A DNA stretch of 64,000 nucleotides from Nonomuraea candida (GCF_000725485.1 NZ_JOAG01000063.1:1-64000); one strand, 5' to 3'; shown: positions 7,914 through 17,880, numbered from the stretch's first letter. A program made the numbers and translations. The notes: generated by a model from the sequence alone, not told the origin.

Positions 7914-9520
7914 CTAACGGCGTTTCAGCCCGTCCAGCAGGGCATCGGTCACCTTCGTCAGGGCGGGCCGCGCGACCTCCGGCTCGAAGAACGGCGCCCG
8001 GTGGCCGGCCTCCCCGGCGAGGCCGCCGCCGGTCGTCGTGCCCCGGAACGCGGCCTCGACCGTCCGGCTGCCGGCCAGCACCTTGATGACGATCTCCATC
8101 ATCGGGGGCGCGCTCTCGTCGTACAGCCTGGTGGTGCCGGAGACCACGGCGAATGCCTTCCCGCCGAGCCCGCCCACCTCCTGGCGGGGCTCGTAGGTGA
8201 TGCGGAGGCGGTCGTCGGCGAGGCCGCCCTTGGCGTGGTAGCGGTCGTACTTGCGGGCCTCGCGGTCGAACTGGGACGCCGCCGCGCCGGCGCTGCCCCA
8301 GTCCACCACGTGGAGGCGCAGCTCACCCCCGCGGGCGGTGAACTCCTGCCCGGGCCGGTGCGCGACGTCCTCCCTGACCGACCAGATGCAGGTCGTCTGC
8401 CCGATCCTGCCGTCGCTGGTGGTGACGGCGGGCCCGGTCGCGGCGGGGAAGAACGCCTGCTCGACCTGCCGCGCGGTGACAGTCCCGCAGGGCCAGGGCA
8501 CCTTCACCGCGCCGGCGCTCCTGGCCATCTCCGCGGTGACCAGCCGGGCGACCTTCCCGGCCGAGGCCCGCGTCGCGTCGCCGGACGGGTACTTGACGCC
8601 GCTGCGGTTGTCGCCGCCGTAGGAGACCTTGATCAGCCAGGGGCCCTGCCGGACGTACACCTCCGCCTTGAGCCCGCTCGGCCCGATCGAGGTCTGGCTG
8701 TAGGCGGCGTCACCGAGATCCAGCTTCCTGAGCTCGCCGAAGGCCGAGCCCGAGGTCCTGCCGTCCACCCGCTTGCCGTCGCGGACGTTGACGCGCCGCT
8801 CGTGCGCCTTCCTGTCCCGCTCGAAGCGCTCCTCGGCGTAGGCGACCGCGTCGCGGCCCTCCGCGCTCCCGGCCGCCACCGAGATGCTCAGCGCACGGTG
8901 CCCGAGCACGCCGCCGCCGACGTCCATCTTGCTGTTCGTCCAGCTACAGGCCGCCCGCTTCTCGGTACGGGTGGCGGCCCCGGTGGAGGCGTCCCTCCCG
9001 CCGTACTCGGCGTCGGCCACCAGGCTCCTGCGAAGACCGTCCGGCACGGCGGCGCAGAGCTGGTCCCCGCTGATCGCCCGCAGCGCCGCCGTCCCGGCGG
9101 GCTCACCCTTCCCGGCCGCGGACGGTTTCCCGGCCTTGGTCGCCCGGGACGGCTCCCCGCGCCCGGCGGCCGGGCGGGCTTCGTCGCGACCCAGGAGCAG
9201 CCAGGCGCCCGCCACTCCGCCGATCACGGGGAGGGAGACCCCTGGCCGCCGGTTCCGCCGGCCGGCCGCCCACCGGGACCAGGAGCCCACCCCGCCCCTG
9301 GTCCCACCCCACCGGGACCAGGAGCCCACCCCGCCCCCGGTCCCGCTCCCGCCCCGCTCGGAGCCGGAGGCCACCCCGCCCCTGTCCCCGGCCCCGCCCC
9401 GCCCGGCGTTCGCGCGCCGGGGACGCGGGGCGGGAGGCCGGCGCCCGGAGGCCCGCCCGGCCCGCCGCCCGGAGGCCGGGAGGCGCCGGACCCGTGCGCC
9501 GGCGGGTAAGGGGTGGACAT
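7914..9520 (-). pseudogene. Frameshifted membrane-anchored protein with two DUF3558-like repeats
   Basis: The start is ATG 9520 with GGAGG upstream; the first 90 residues are Pro/Gly-rich (MSTPYPPAHG onward) and run into a stop at 9224. The rest of the protein, beginning with the membrane anchor SLPVIGGVAGAWLLLG, is in another frame from about 9255 onward and reads cleanly to 7914. The outer part has two similar modules, each with a Cys pair and a CxW signature (LCAAV with ACSW; WPCGTV with TCIW), like DUF3558-type cell-envelope proteins. One base gained or lost in the GC-rich tract around 9245-9265 would restore a protein of about 535 residues. It may be a sequencing error rather than decay. 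Function unknown. Confidence 0.6.
9271..9350. repeat. 39-bp tandem duplication in a Pro/Gly-coding tract
   Basis: ACCGGGACCAGGAGCCCACC and the following 19 bases occur at 9272 and again at 9311. It encodes the Pro/Gly-rich N terminus of the minus-strand gene and sits immediately beside the inferred frameshift, so slippage is a plausible cause. Confidence 0.75.
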
Positions 9521-9761
9521 GGGAGGACCTCCTGAGCAGCCGAGCCCGCCGGCCAGGACCTGGCAGGCGAGCGGGGGGAAGGCGTGCTCCGCCCCTCACG
9601 CCCCCGCCGGGGAGCCTATGGAGGAAAGGCACGAAGGTGTGTCAGGTGATCGCCCTTCACGATGATTACGGTTCCGTCAATCGTTAGGCTTTCGTCCGAA
9701 CCAAACCGGCGAACTCGGCTGGACCATACGGCGAATCTGAGCAGCGGGGCGAGGAGGCGGG

Positions 9762-11060
9762 GTGGCGCAGGAGGCGGCGCGGCTGCTGGGCCGCTTCGGC
9801 CGCCGGTACGCCGCCGTCGTACGCCTGGTGACGCTCGCCCCGATCGTCGCGATCGCGCTGTTCCGCGCCGCTCCGGAGAACCTCCCCCGCACCGCCCTGG
9901 CCGTCACCGTCGCGGCGGCCTGGACCTGCGGCTACGCCTGGTGGCTGGCCAGGGACCAGGGCGACGGCTCCTGGCCGGCCAGAGGGCGGGGCAACGGCCG
10001 GCGGCCGGCCGGGGGCCGGGGTGACGGCCGGCGGCCGGGCCGGAGTGATGGCGCGGTCGTCCTCGACGTTCTCGTCCTGGTGGGGCTGTCCGCGTCCGTC
10101 TGGTGGACGGGCGCGCTCGACGACACCAACACCGGCTGGCTGCGCCTGCTGGTCCTGTTCATGTGCGTCACCTGCCAGTGGCACACGCCCCTGCCCGTCG
10201 GCGCCGCCGCGGCGCTGGCGGCCGGCTGCGGGACGGTGCTCGTCATCGCCGCGGCCGGCGCGGAGTCCAGCGTGGTCCGGGGGCTGCTGTGGACGCCGGC
10301 GGCGGCCGCGCTCTCCCGGGTGGGCTGGGCGCTGCTGCGGCGGGCGGCCCGCCGGGCCGATCTGACGGCCGCAGAGGCGGCGCGGGCGCGCGGCGAGTCG
10401 CTCGTGGCGGCGGCCGTCCGCGCCGAGGAGCGCGAGTTCGCCGCCTCCCTGCACGACACGGCCGCGACGACCCTGCTGATGGTCGGCATCGGGCAGGTGC
10501 GCTCCGACGCCGGCTGGCTGGCCGCCCAGGCGCGCCGAGATCTCGACCGGCTCCACGCCGGCCGGCCGACCACTCGGACGCGCCGGGACCTCGACCGGCT
10601 CCACTCCGGCGACGGCCGGGAGCAGGCGCGTGCTGACGGCCGGAAGCAGGCGCGGCCCGATGGTCGGGAGCAGGCGGACGCCGACGTCGTGGCCCTGGTG
10701 CGTGCCGGGGTCGACGGGGTGCCGCTGACCGTGGAGTTCGACGCTCCCGAGGAGGTGCGCGTGCCGTACGCGGTCGCGCGGGCGATCGCCGGCGCGGCCG
10801 GAGAGGCGCTCACCAACGTGCGCAGGCACGCGGGCACGACCCGCGCGACCGTGCGGCTGCGCGGTGACGGGCGCGGGGTGCGGCTCGACGTCACCGACCT
10901 GGGCCGGGGATTCGCCCCGGAGGAGGTGCCGGCCACCAGGTACGGCCTGCGCGAGTCCGTGCGGGGCAGGATGGCCCGCGTCGGCGGCACGGCTGTGATC
11001 ACGTCCGCGCCGGGCGAGGGCACGTCGGTGCGGCTGGAGTGGCGGGCCGGGGATGGCTGA
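9762..11060 (+). CDS. Sensor histidine kinase (NarL/DesK class, HATPase)
   Basis: 432 residues from GTG 9762 with GAGGAGG at 9751-9757. Residues 20-200 contain about five membrane segments interrupted by a Gly/Arg-rich cytoplasmic loop with repeats. The HisKA_3-like dimerisation segment holds phospho-acceptor His231 in FAASLHDTAATT; the ATPase domain has the N box GEALTNVRRHAG, G1 DLGRGF and G2 GEGTSV. A linker of about 50 residues contains the duplicated phrase RRDLDRLH and is unusually long. First gene of a three-gene operon ending in a LuxR response regulator, which it presumably phosphorylates. Signal unknown. Confidence 0.88.
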   Translation: MAQEAARLLGRFGRRYAAVVRLVTLAPIVAIALFRAAPENLPRTALAVTVAAAWTCGYAWWLARDQGDGSWPARGRGNGRRPAGGRGDGRRPGRSDGAVVLDVLVLVGLSASVWWTGALDDTNTGWLRLLVLFMCVTCQWHTPLPVGAAAALAAGCGTVLVIAAAGAESSVVRGLLWTPAAAALSRVGWALLRRAARRADLTAAEAARARGESLVAAAVRAEEREFAASLHDTAATTLLMVGIGQVRSDAGWLAAQARRDLDRLHAGRPTTRTRRDLDRLHSGDGREQARADGRKQARPDGREQADADVVALVRAGVDGVPLTVEFDAPEEVRVPYAVARAIAGAAGEALTNVRRHAGTTRATVRLRGDGRGVRLDVTDLGRGFAPEEVPATRYGLRESVRGRMARVGGTAVITSAPGEGTSVRLEWRAGDG

Positions 11061-12150
11061 CCTCATCGAGGCCGCGTTACGGCACGGCCTGCGCGTCGCG
11101 GCGCTGGTCGCCGCCTCGGCGATCGTGTTCGGGCTCGGCCTGGCCAACCTGCTGCACCACCTGGAGCGCTACGAGCCCGCGCTCGCACAGCTCGGCGCCA
11201 TGGCGGCGCTCGCGGCCGTGCTCGCCGGCGAGGCGGCCCTGCTCGTCAGGGGACGGCCGTGGCACCGGCTGCGCCGCGTCGCGGTCGCCGTCGTGCTCGC
11301 CGCGTCGGCCCTGTCGTACGCGGCCTTGCCCGACGGGCGCACCTCGACCACGATCGACTGGGTGTTCGGCGCCGCCAACTGGGTGGGCGTCGTCGTCCTG
11401 CTCGACCGGCCGCTGCGTGACAGCGTGGCGTTCCTGCTGGCCCACGAGCTGATCGCGCTGCTGCACCTGCTCCTGTTCGATGAGCCCACCCACCAGACGC
11501 TGACCCGGTTCGCCACCGGCTCGGTCAGCGTGGTCGGCTTCCCGCTGTGCCTGGCGGTGATGGCGGCGGTGCTCTACCGCCTCGGCGCGATGGCGGCGGA
11601 CGCCCACCTGGAGATCGAACGGGTGCGCGCCGCCGACGCCGCGACCGCCGAGGCGCACCGGCGCAGGCTGGCACGGTACGGCGAATTGTCCGCCGGCACG
11701 ATCCCGCTGCTGGAGGGGCTCGCCGACGGGTCGCTCGACCCCGAGGACCCGCGGGTCCAGCGGCGCTGCGCGATCGAGGCGGCCCGCATGCGGCGGCTGT
11801 TCGCCGAGGCCGACACCGTCGCCGACCCCCTGCTGCACGAGCTGCGGCACTGCGCCGACGTGGCCGACCGCAAGGGCGTCGCGGTCGAGCTGGACGTCCG
11901 GGGCCGGTGGCCGGTGCCGCCGGTGTCCGTGCGGCGCGACCTGACGGAGGCGGTGCTGACCGTGCTCGCCACGGCCGCCTCCCGCGCCCGCGTCACCGTC
12001 GTGGGCGGCGAGGACCTGGTGTCGGTCAGCGTCGTCGCCGACTGTGACGAGGTGACCGCGCCGGAACCCGTCTCGGCCGGGGTCCGGGTGGAGGCGCTGT
12101 ACCACGGCGACATGGTCTGGATGGAGGCCCGATGGCAGCCGACGAGTTGA
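11053..12150 (+). CDS. Membrane protein with degenerate kinase-like cytoplasmic part
   Basis: 365 residues; starts 8 bases inside the kinase gene. Six hydrophobic segments fill residues 10-190, followed by a helical, charged region ([20 protein letters not shown]) and a C-terminal domain of about 110 residues. The layout mimics a histidine kinase, but no phospho-acceptor HD/HE motif and no N, G1 or G2 box can be found. It overlaps the response-regulator gene by 19 bases, so all three products are made together. It may be a partner or modulator of the kinase; this is inferred from operon structure only. Confidence 0.7.
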   Translation: MADLIEAALRHGLRVAALVAASAIVFGLGLANLLHHLERYEPALAQLGAMAALAAVLAGEAALLVRGRPWHRLRRVAVAVVLAASALSYAALPDGRTSTTIDWVFGAANWVGVVVLLDRPLRDSVAFLLAHELIALLHLLLFDEPTHQTLTRFATGSVSVVGFPLCLAVMAAVLYRLGAMAADAHLEIERVRAADAATAEAHRRRLARYGELSAGTIPLLEGLADGSLDPEDPRVQRRCAIEAARMRRLFAEADTVADPLLHELRHCADVADRKGVAVELDVRGRWPVPPVSVRRDLTEAVLTVLATAASRARVTVVGGEDLVSVSVVADCDEVTAPEPVSAGVRVEALYHGDMVWMEARWQPTS

Positions 12151-12809
12151 TCACCGCGGTGATCGTCGACGATCACGCGGCCATCGCCGCCGGGGTCGGC
12201 GCCTGGTGCGCCGGCGCCGTGCCGCCCATCGCCCTCATCGACGCCGGGGACCGGCTCGCCGACGTCTGGACCGGGCCTGGCGCCGCCGCCGACGTCGTGA
12301 TCTTCGATCTGGAGCTGGTGCCCGGCCGGCCGGACTTCGGGGAGCTGCGCAGGCTGGTCGACACCGGGCGGCGCGTGATCGTCTACTCCCAGCACATCGA
12401 CGACGCCATCGCCATCAAGTGCGTCGACCTCGGCGCGCTGGCGTACCTGACCAAGCGGGAGGGTCCGGACCACCTGGTCCCCGCCATCCGGGCGGCCGCC
12501 CGGGGCGAGCCGTACACCACGCCCTCGTTGTCGGGGGCGTTCATCGCCGACACCGCCGCCGACCGGCCGCGGTTGTCGCAGCGCGAGATCGAGGTGCTGC
12601 GGGCGTGGTTCGTCTCCTCCTCCAAGGAGCTCGTCGCGGCCAAGCTCAACATCGCCGTCAAGACCGTCGACACCTACATCACCCGCGTACGGGTCAAGTA
12701 CGCCAACGCGGGCCGGGCCGCCCCCACCAAGAGCGACCTCGTCGGCCGGGCCCTCGACGACGGGATCATCACGCTCGCCGAGCTCAACGCCAAGGAGAGC
12801 CCGCCGTAG
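12132..12809 (+). CDS. LuxR/NarL-family response regulator
   Basis: 225 residues. The receiver domain has the acidic pair in VIVDDH (Asp13, Asp14), phospho-acceptor Asp59 in VIFDLEL and the conserved Lys in YLTKREG. The C-terminal helix-turn-helix (about 150-210) begins LSQREIEVL and contains [19 protein letters not shown], typical GerE/LuxR. Output gene of the kinase operon; convergent with ctaD, only 14 bases away. Confidence 0.93.
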   Translation: MAADELITAVIVDDHAAIAAGVGAWCAGAVPPIALIDAGDRLADVWTGPGAAADVVIFDLELVPGRPDFGELRRLVDTGRRVIVYSQHIDDAIAIKCVDLGALAYLTKREGPDHLVPAIRAAARGEPYTTPSLSGAFIADTAADRPRLSQREIEVLRAWFVSSSKELVAAKLNIAVKTVDTYITRVRVKYANAGRAAPTKSDLVGRALDDGIITLAELNAKESPP

Positions 12810-12823
12810 CGCGGCCGGCCGGG

Positions 12824-14393
12824 TCACTCCGTGTCGGCGGCGGCCCTGCTGTGCGGGTAGTGCATGTCGAAGGCGGGGCGTTCGGAGCGGATGTGCGGCA
12901 TGCTGGTGAAGTTGTGCCGGGGCGGCGGGCAGGAGGTGGCCCACTCCAGGGAGTTGCCGAAGCCCCAGGGGTCGTCGATGGTGACCTTCCTGCCGAAGCG
13001 CCAGGTGTACCAGAGGTTGTAGAGGAACGGCAGCGTCGAGGCGCCCAGGATGAACGCGCCGACGGACGAGATCTGGTTGAGCAGGGTGAAGCCGTCGCCG
13101 GAGCTGTAGTCGGCGTAGCGGCGCGGCATGCCGAGCATGCCCAGCCAGTGCTGCACCAGGAACGTGGTGTGGAAGCCGATGAACAGCAGCCAGAAGTGCC
13201 ACTTGCCGATGCGGTCGTTCAGCATCTTGCCGGTCATCTTCGGCCACCAGAAGTAGAACCCGGCGAACATCGCGAACACCACCGTGCCGAAGACCACGTA
13301 GTGGAAGTGCGCGACGACGAAGTACGAGTCGTGCAGGTGGAAGTCGAGCGGCGGCGAGCCGAGGATGACGCCCGTCAGCCCGCCGATCAGGAAGGTGATG
13401 AGAAACCCGATCGCGAACATCATCGGCGTCTCGAACGTCAGGTGCCCGCGCCACATGGTGCCGACCCAGTTGAAGAACTTCACCCCGGTCGGCACCGCGA
13501 TGAGGAAGGTGAAGAAGGAGAAGAACGGCAGCAGCACCTGCCCGGTCGGGAACATGTGGTGCGCCCACACGGTCATCGACAGGCCGGCGATCGCGATGGT
13601 GGCGCCGACCAGGCCGATGTAGCCGAAGATGGGCTTGCGGCTGAAGACCGGGATGACCTCGGTGATGATGCCGAAGAACGGCAGCGCGATGATGTAGACC
13701 TCGGGATGGCCGAAGAACCAGCACGGGGAAGGCCATCAGCACGAGCATGCTGGTCAGCAGCACGTTCCAGGTGAAGATCGACATGCGGAACATGGTCAGG
13801 CCGGGTGCCCGCATGCAGATGATCGTGGTGATGAAGTTGACCGCGCCGAGGATCGTGCCCAGGCCCGCCAGGCTCAGGCCCATCACCCACAGGGACCCTC
13901 CGGTGCCCGGCGAGAAGACCGAGTCCGACAGCGGCGTGTACGCGGTCCAGCCGAAGCTGGCCGCCCCCGGCGAGGAGACGAAACCGGCCACCACGATCAG
14001 CCCGCCGAACAGGAACAACCAGTAGCTGACCGCGTTCAGCCTGGGGAAGGCCACGTCGGGCGAGCCGATCTGCAACGGCATGACCACGTTGGCGAACCCC
14101 GCGAACAGCGGCGTGGCGAACAGCAGCATCATGATCGTGCCGTGCATGGTGAAGAGCTGGTTGTACTGCTCGTTGCTCACCAGGGTCAGGTCGGGCCCGG
14201 CCAGCTCGCTGCGGATCAGCAGCGCCATCAGGCCCGCCAGCAGGAAGAACGTGTAGGAGGTGATGAGGTAGAGGTAGCCGATCACCTTGTGGTCGGTCGA
14301 CGTCAGCCAAGAGACGATGAGACGGCCCGCGCGCTCCCGCTGCGCCGGCGGGCTGGGCGGCGTCGCATCCGAGCGCTGTTTCTGGATGGTCAC
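12824..14393 (-). pseudogene. ctaD: Cytochrome c oxidase subunit I, broken by an out-of-frame deletion
   Basis: The 5' part starts at GTG 14393 (GGAGGGG upstream) with the family N terminus [14 protein letters not shown] and the heme a ligand region TMHGTIM. After LMAFPV (about 13731) the frame is lost. The 3' part, in another frame, resumes at WFFGHPEVY and runs through the CuB histidines AHHMF and the heme histidines in VAHFHYV to the stop at 12824. Comparison with known actinobacterial CtaD shows that about 33 residues between AFPVL and WFFGHPEVY (normally including DPANGG and LWQHLF) are missing, roughly 100 bp. Both halves are otherwise intact and well conserved. No ctaC/ctaF neighbours. 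It could be a dying paralogue or an assembly collapse. Confidence 0.8.
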
Positions 14394-14702
14394 GTGAACG
14401 GATCCCCTCCGGGCGCGGCGATGACGGTCCTTCGGGGGAAGCGGTCGGACGGCCACCGGGCGTGTGATGGCCGTGCCGACCGGAAGTCGTAGGTCTCCAT
14501 ACCCGCTTGTACCTGGGCATATGCAGTGCAGCGGAAAGGAAGGAGCAGCTTCCCCCGCATCCGCCTCCCCGGCGCCGCACCCGCCTCCCACCAGCGGGCG
14601 GCCGGGCCCCTGGAAGGCGGCCGTGGTCACTCCGGTCACCCGGCGGCGCTGCTCACTCCGGGCGCCCCCGCGGCTGCGCGCCCGGGCAGCCGCCGGCCGT
14701 GG
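14394..14702. other. Gap between broken ctaD and the S4 protein gene
   Basis: Holds the ctaD ribosome site and presumably its promoter. Within 14623-14722 the phrase GGCCGTGGTCACTCCGG recurs imperfectly (near 14618, 14648 and 14697). No gene is supported. Confidence 0.4.
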
Positions 14703-15116
14703 TCACTCCGGGCGGGGCCGGCGGGTGCGGCCCTCGGCGGACGGCCGGCCGAGCAGCTTGTCGAGGCTGCGGCGCTCGCGTTTGGTGGGACGCCCCGCCC
14801 CACGGGCCCGGACGGCCACGATCACGCTCTCCTCGCGCGGAGGAGGCGGAGGGCTCTTGTCGACGTAGCACTCGGCGGCCACGGCCGCGCCCACGCGCTT
14901 GGTGATGATCTTGGAGACGACCACGACGCGCTCGCGCCCTTCGTGCCGCAGCCGTACCTCGTCACCCGGCCGGACGAGGTGCGCGGGCTTGACGCGCACG
15001 TCGTTGACCCGGACGTGGCCGCCCCGGCAGGCGTCGGACGCGATCGACCGGGTCCTGGTCAGCCGCACCGACCAGAGCCAGCTGTCCACCCGCGCGCTCG
15101 CCTGCTCACCAGCCAC
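14703..15116 (-). CDS. S4-domain RNA-binding protein (Hsp15/HslR-like)
   Basis: 137 residues. The N-terminal S4 domain (about 8-70) reads RVDSWLWSVRLTRTRSIAS then CRGGHVRVNDVRVKPAHLV, the classic S4 RNA-binding surface; Hsp15 of E. coli, which binds stalled 50S-nascent chain complexes, has the same architecture. The C terminus is basic (RRTKRERRSLDKLL-like, here TKRERRSLDKLLG). GTG 15116 has no clear Shine-Dalgarno, so it may be leaderless. It lies 9 bases after the membrane protein gene on the same strand, suggesting an operon. Confidence 0.85.
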   Translation of the reverse strand: MAGEQASARVDSWLWSVRLTRTRSIASDACRGGHVRVNDVRVKPAHLVRPGDEVRLRHEGRERVVVVSKIITKRVGAAVAAECYVDKSPPPPPREESVIVAVRARGAGRPTKRERRSLDKLLGRPSAEGRTRRPRPE

Positions 15117-15125
15117 CCCGACACT

Positions 15126-16163
15126 TTACTGAGCCGAGGTCACACCCGTCGATCGGCCGCCGGCCGCCGCCGGGTCCCCCCGCCCGCCGGCCGTGGCCCG
15201 CCGGCCCGCCACCAGGACCCCGGCGGCGGCCACGGCGGTGAGCACCACCAGCAGGCCGGCGGCGGCCAGGGTCGAACCGTCGGGGCGGAGCAGGGGCTGG
15301 GCGCGCAGGGCCTGCCAGGTGACCAGCGCGATCAGGCCGGCGTAGCCCGCGGCGGCCACGCCGACCAGGCGGGCCCGGGTGCGGTCGTCGCGCAGGAGCG
15401 GGCGGCGCGCCGCCGCCACGGTCAGCAGCAGCGCGACGATCAGCATGACCTGCAGACCGTGCAGGCCGACGAAATGGGGGACCCGCAGGTCGCCGCCCGT
15501 GGTGCTCCACTCCGTCACGGGCAGGCCGGGCCCGCCGTCGGGCACGCCCACGCTGTGACCGCTGCTCAGGGACACCCGCTCACCGGTGGTGGTCAGCGCG
15601 GTCTCCGCCTTGCCCTGGGCGGGCATCAGGAAGCCCAGGGCCATGCCGGCGACGGCCAGGGCCAGCCCCGTGCGGATCGCCCGGCTCACCGCCCGGTCGG
15701 CGTGGACCCGCTGGACGGCCAGGATGACCGCGAGCGCGAGGTTGGCCAGCATGATGAGGATCACGGCGTTCCCGAAGACGGCCAGCATGGCCTTCTCGGC
15801 CACGACGGTGGTCTTGTGGAAATGGCTGTAGGTGCCGCGGGCGGCCTGGATCGCGACGATGACGGTGTCGACGAACCCGGTGACGGCGAAGACGGTGGCC
15901 AGGCCGGAGGTCCACTTCCTGCCCCGGTGCGGAAGGGACAACATCCAGGCGAGCGTGGTGCCGTAGACGGCCATCGACACCGCGAACTTGAACGGCTTGA
16001 GCCAGACGGGCGCGCCGAGCAGCACCCGGTCGTCGACCAGGAGCCCGACCACCGAGACGACCAGCAGGATCAGCATCGAGGCGACCATCAGCATCAGCGG
16101 CCGATGCCACCGCGCGACCCGGCGAAGGGACGCGCCGAGAGACGCACCAAGAACGGCGGACAC
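15126..16163 (-). CDS. Eight-helix integral membrane protein of unknown function
   Basis: 345 residues from GTG 16163, which has GGAGG seven bases upstream; this start removes 45 improbable upstream residues. About eight hydrophobic segments alternate with short loops. Recognisable but unassigned stretches include RWHRPLMLMVASM, PVWLKPFKFAVSM, GRKWTSGLATVFAVTGFVD and VPHFVGLHGLQVML; conserved His residues within or next to membrane segments (HRPL, HFVGLHG) could bind a cofactor such as heme. Cotranscribed with the S4 protein gene. I do not recognise a named family with confidence. Confidence 0.75.
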   Translation of the reverse strand: MSAVLGASLGASLRRVARWHRPLMLMVASMLILLVVSVVGLLVDDRVLLGAPVWLKPFKFAVSMAVYGTTLAWMLSLPHRGRKWTSGLATVFAVTGFVDTVIVAIQAARGTYSHFHKTTVVAEKAMLAVFGNAVILIMLANLALAVILAVQRVHADRAVSRAIRTGLALAVAGMALGFLMPAQGKAETALTTTGERVSLSSGHSVGVPDGGPGLPVTEWSTTGGDLRVPHFVGLHGLQVMLIVALLLTVAAARRPLLRDDRTRARLVGVAAAGYAGLIALVTWQALRAQPLLRPDGSTLAAAGLLVVLTAVAAAGVLVAGRRATAGGRGDPAAAGGRSTGVTSAQ

Positions 16164-16348
16164 GGAACCTCCAGGGAACGACCGGCCAGAGGAGCTACGC
16201 CCCAGACTCCCGGCCCACCGGCCCCGGCACATTGCCGCCCACCCCCCTGTCCCGGTGAGGCCGTCCCTACCATCGGCCGCCGGCCGGAGGCTCGTCACCC
16301 CACCAGGCGGCGGTCGGCCGGACGGGCGGGGCAGATCACGCGTACGGC

Positions 16349-16409
16349 GGCGGAGGTCAGCGAATGGCGGGCGGCGGAGGTCAGCGAACGGCAGGCGGTG
16401 GAGCTCAGC
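16349..16409. repeat. 24-bp tandem repeat, 2.5 copies
   Basis: GGCGGAGGTCAGCGAAYGGC followed by RGGC at 16349 and 16373, with a partial third unit at 16397. Lies in the GH1 upstream region. Confidence 0.7.
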
Positions 16410-16541
16410 CGGCGGTACGACCTGGAGCCGGTCGGGGCGGGGTTTCGGAGCTGCCGTAGAAGGTCGGCTGGCGGTCTGCGGGGCTCATGGTCCGCTCGCT
16501 GCATATCGCGAGCCGGTACGAGTCGGATCGCGAGCGCGGTT

Positions 16542-16565
16542 ACTAACCACCTGGTAGGTTTTGCG
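16542..16565. promoter_or_regulatory. Putative TetR operator upstream of GH1
   Basis: The sequence contains AACCACCTGGTAGGTTTTGC; its reverse complement matches the site between the tetR and importer genes at nearly every base of CTACCANGTGGTTAGT. It ends 30 bases before the GH1 ATG. Confidence 0.7.
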
Positions 16566-16594
16566 TCTACTTCAAGGATGGAAGGACGGCGCGG

Positions 16595-17752
16595 ATGGGG
16601 ATCTCGTTTCCTGAGGGCTTCCTGTGGGGTGCGGCCGGCAGCGCGCACCAGATCGAGGGCAACAACGTCGCCAGTGACCTGTGGGCGCTGGAGAGCCGGC
16701 TGCCCGAGCGGAGCGGGGACGCGTGCGACAGCTACCACCGCTGGCCCGAGGACCTCGACATCGTGCGGGACCTCGGCCTGGGCGCCTACCGGTTCAGCGT
16801 CGAGTGGGCGCGGATAGAGCCGGTCGAAGGGGAGGTGTCGCGGGCGCAGCTCGCGCACTACCGCCGCATCGTGGACGGGTGCCTGGAACGCGGGCTCGTC
16901 CCCGTGGTGACGCTGCACCACTTCACCAGCCCGCTGTGGTTTCAGCGGGAGGGAGGGTGGCTGGCGGACGCGGCGGTCGACCGGTTCCGTCGGTACGTAC
17001 GGGCGGTGCTGCCGATCCTCGACGGCGTCCCCTGGGTATGCACGATCAACGAGCCCAACATGGTCGCCATGACGGCCAAGGCGATCAAGGAGGGGCGGCG
17101 GGAGGAGGGCGTGGCCGGCGCCATGGCCGCCCCCGACCAGGCGCTGGCCGACGCGCTGATCGCCGCGCACCGGGCCGCCAGGGAGGAGCTGGGCGCGGCC
17201 GGGCTCAGGTCGGGCTGGACGATCGCCAACCAGAACTTCGAGGCCGTGGACGGCGCGCGGGCCGAGCGGGACGCCTGGGCGTGGCCCCGGGAGGAGCAGT
17301 TCCTGGAGGCGGCCAAGGGGGACGACTTCGTGGGCGTGCAGGCGTACACCAGGGTGCGGATCGGGCGGGACGGGGCGCTGCCGGTGCCCGACGGCGCGCG
17401 CCGGACGCTGATGGGCTGGGAGTTCTACCCCGAGGCGCTCGCCGACGCCGTCCGCCACACCGCGCGGCTGCTGCCCGGAGTGCCGATCCTGGTGACGGAG
17501 AACGGCGTGGCCACGGCCGACGACGCCGAGCGGGTGGAGTACACGCGCGCGGCGCTGGCCGGGCTGCACGCGGCCATCGCCGAGGGGGCCGACGTGCGCG
17601 GCTACCTGCACTGGTCGTTGCTGGACAACTACGAGTGGGGGTCGTGGGCGCCGACCTTCGGGCTGGTGGAGGTGGACCGGGAGACGTTCGCCCGCACGGT
17701 CAAGCCCAGCGCCCGCTGGCTGGGCGACGTCGCCCGGGCCAACGCCCTCTGA
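16595..17752 (+). CDS. GH1 beta-glycosidase
   Basis: 385 residues, shorter than typical GH1 (about 450). Starts GISFPEGFLWGAAGSAHQIE, the family N-terminal signature. Acid/base Glu153 is in INEPN and the nucleophile Glu302 is in VTENG; the substrate-binding LHWSLLDNYEWGSW motif lies near 350. There is no signal peptide, so it acts in the cytoplasm, hydrolysing beta-linked disaccharides or oligosaccharides brought in by the adjacent importer. GGAAGGA precedes the ATG. The operator upstream places it in the TetR regulon. Exact sugar specificity is not determinable. Confidence 0.94.
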   Translation: MGISFPEGFLWGAAGSAHQIEGNNVASDLWALESRLPERSGDACDSYHRWPEDLDIVRDLGLGAYRFSVEWARIEPVEGEVSRAQLAHYRRIVDGCLERGLVPVVTLHHFTSPLWFQREGGWLADAAVDRFRRYVRAVLPILDGVPWVCTINEPNMVAMTAKAIKEGRREEGVAGAMAAPDQALADALIAAHRAAREELGAAGLRSGWTIANQNFEAVDGARAERDAWAWPREEQFLEAAKGDDFVGVQAYTRVRIGRDGALPVPDGARRTLMGWEFYPEALADAVRHTARLLPGVPILVTENGVATADDAERVEYTRAALAGLHAAIAEGADVRGYLHWSLLDNYEWGSWAPTFGLVEVDRETFARTVKPSARWLGDVARANAL

Positions 17753-17765
17753 GCGGCCCGGGAGC

Positions 17766-17800
17766 GGGCTGGGGGCGACGACGGCGCCGCCCCCCAGCCC
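17766..17800. terminator. Bidirectional terminator between GH1 and GH3
   Basis: GGGCTGGGGG (17766-17775) pairs perfectly with CCCCCAGCCC (17791-17800) around a 15-base loop, 13 bases after the GH1 stop in a convergent gap. Confidence 0.75.
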
Positions 17801-17880
17801 GCCGGTCCTGAGGTGCGCCCCGAGCCCGACGGTCCTGAGCCCGCCGGTCCTGAGGTGCGCCTCCGAGCCCGGCCGGTTCT
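17796..17880. repeat. 42-bp tandem duplication at the GH3 3' end
   Basis: AGCCCGCCGGTCCTGAGGTG and the following bases occur at 17796 and 17838, ending at the GH3 stop codon. Confidence 0.8.

Larger units (their letters stand above)
16164..16594. other. Regulatory gap upstream of GH1
   Basis: Divergent region of 431 bases between the membrane protein and GH1 genes. It contains a 24-bp tandem repeat (below) and the TetR-type palindrome next to the GH1 start. Nothing else coding is supported. Confidence 0.5.

Noticed and set aside
11574..14639. Very long minus-strand frame (over 1000 codons)
   Set aside because: Its middle is antisense to the response-regulator and kinase-partner genes and shows biased, random-looking residues; only the part from about 13731 to 14393 is real (ctaD 5' half).
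14526..16817. 763-codon plus-strand frame
   Set aside because: Antisense to the S4 and membrane protein genes and out of frame with GH1; Gly/Arg/Pro-rich shadow.
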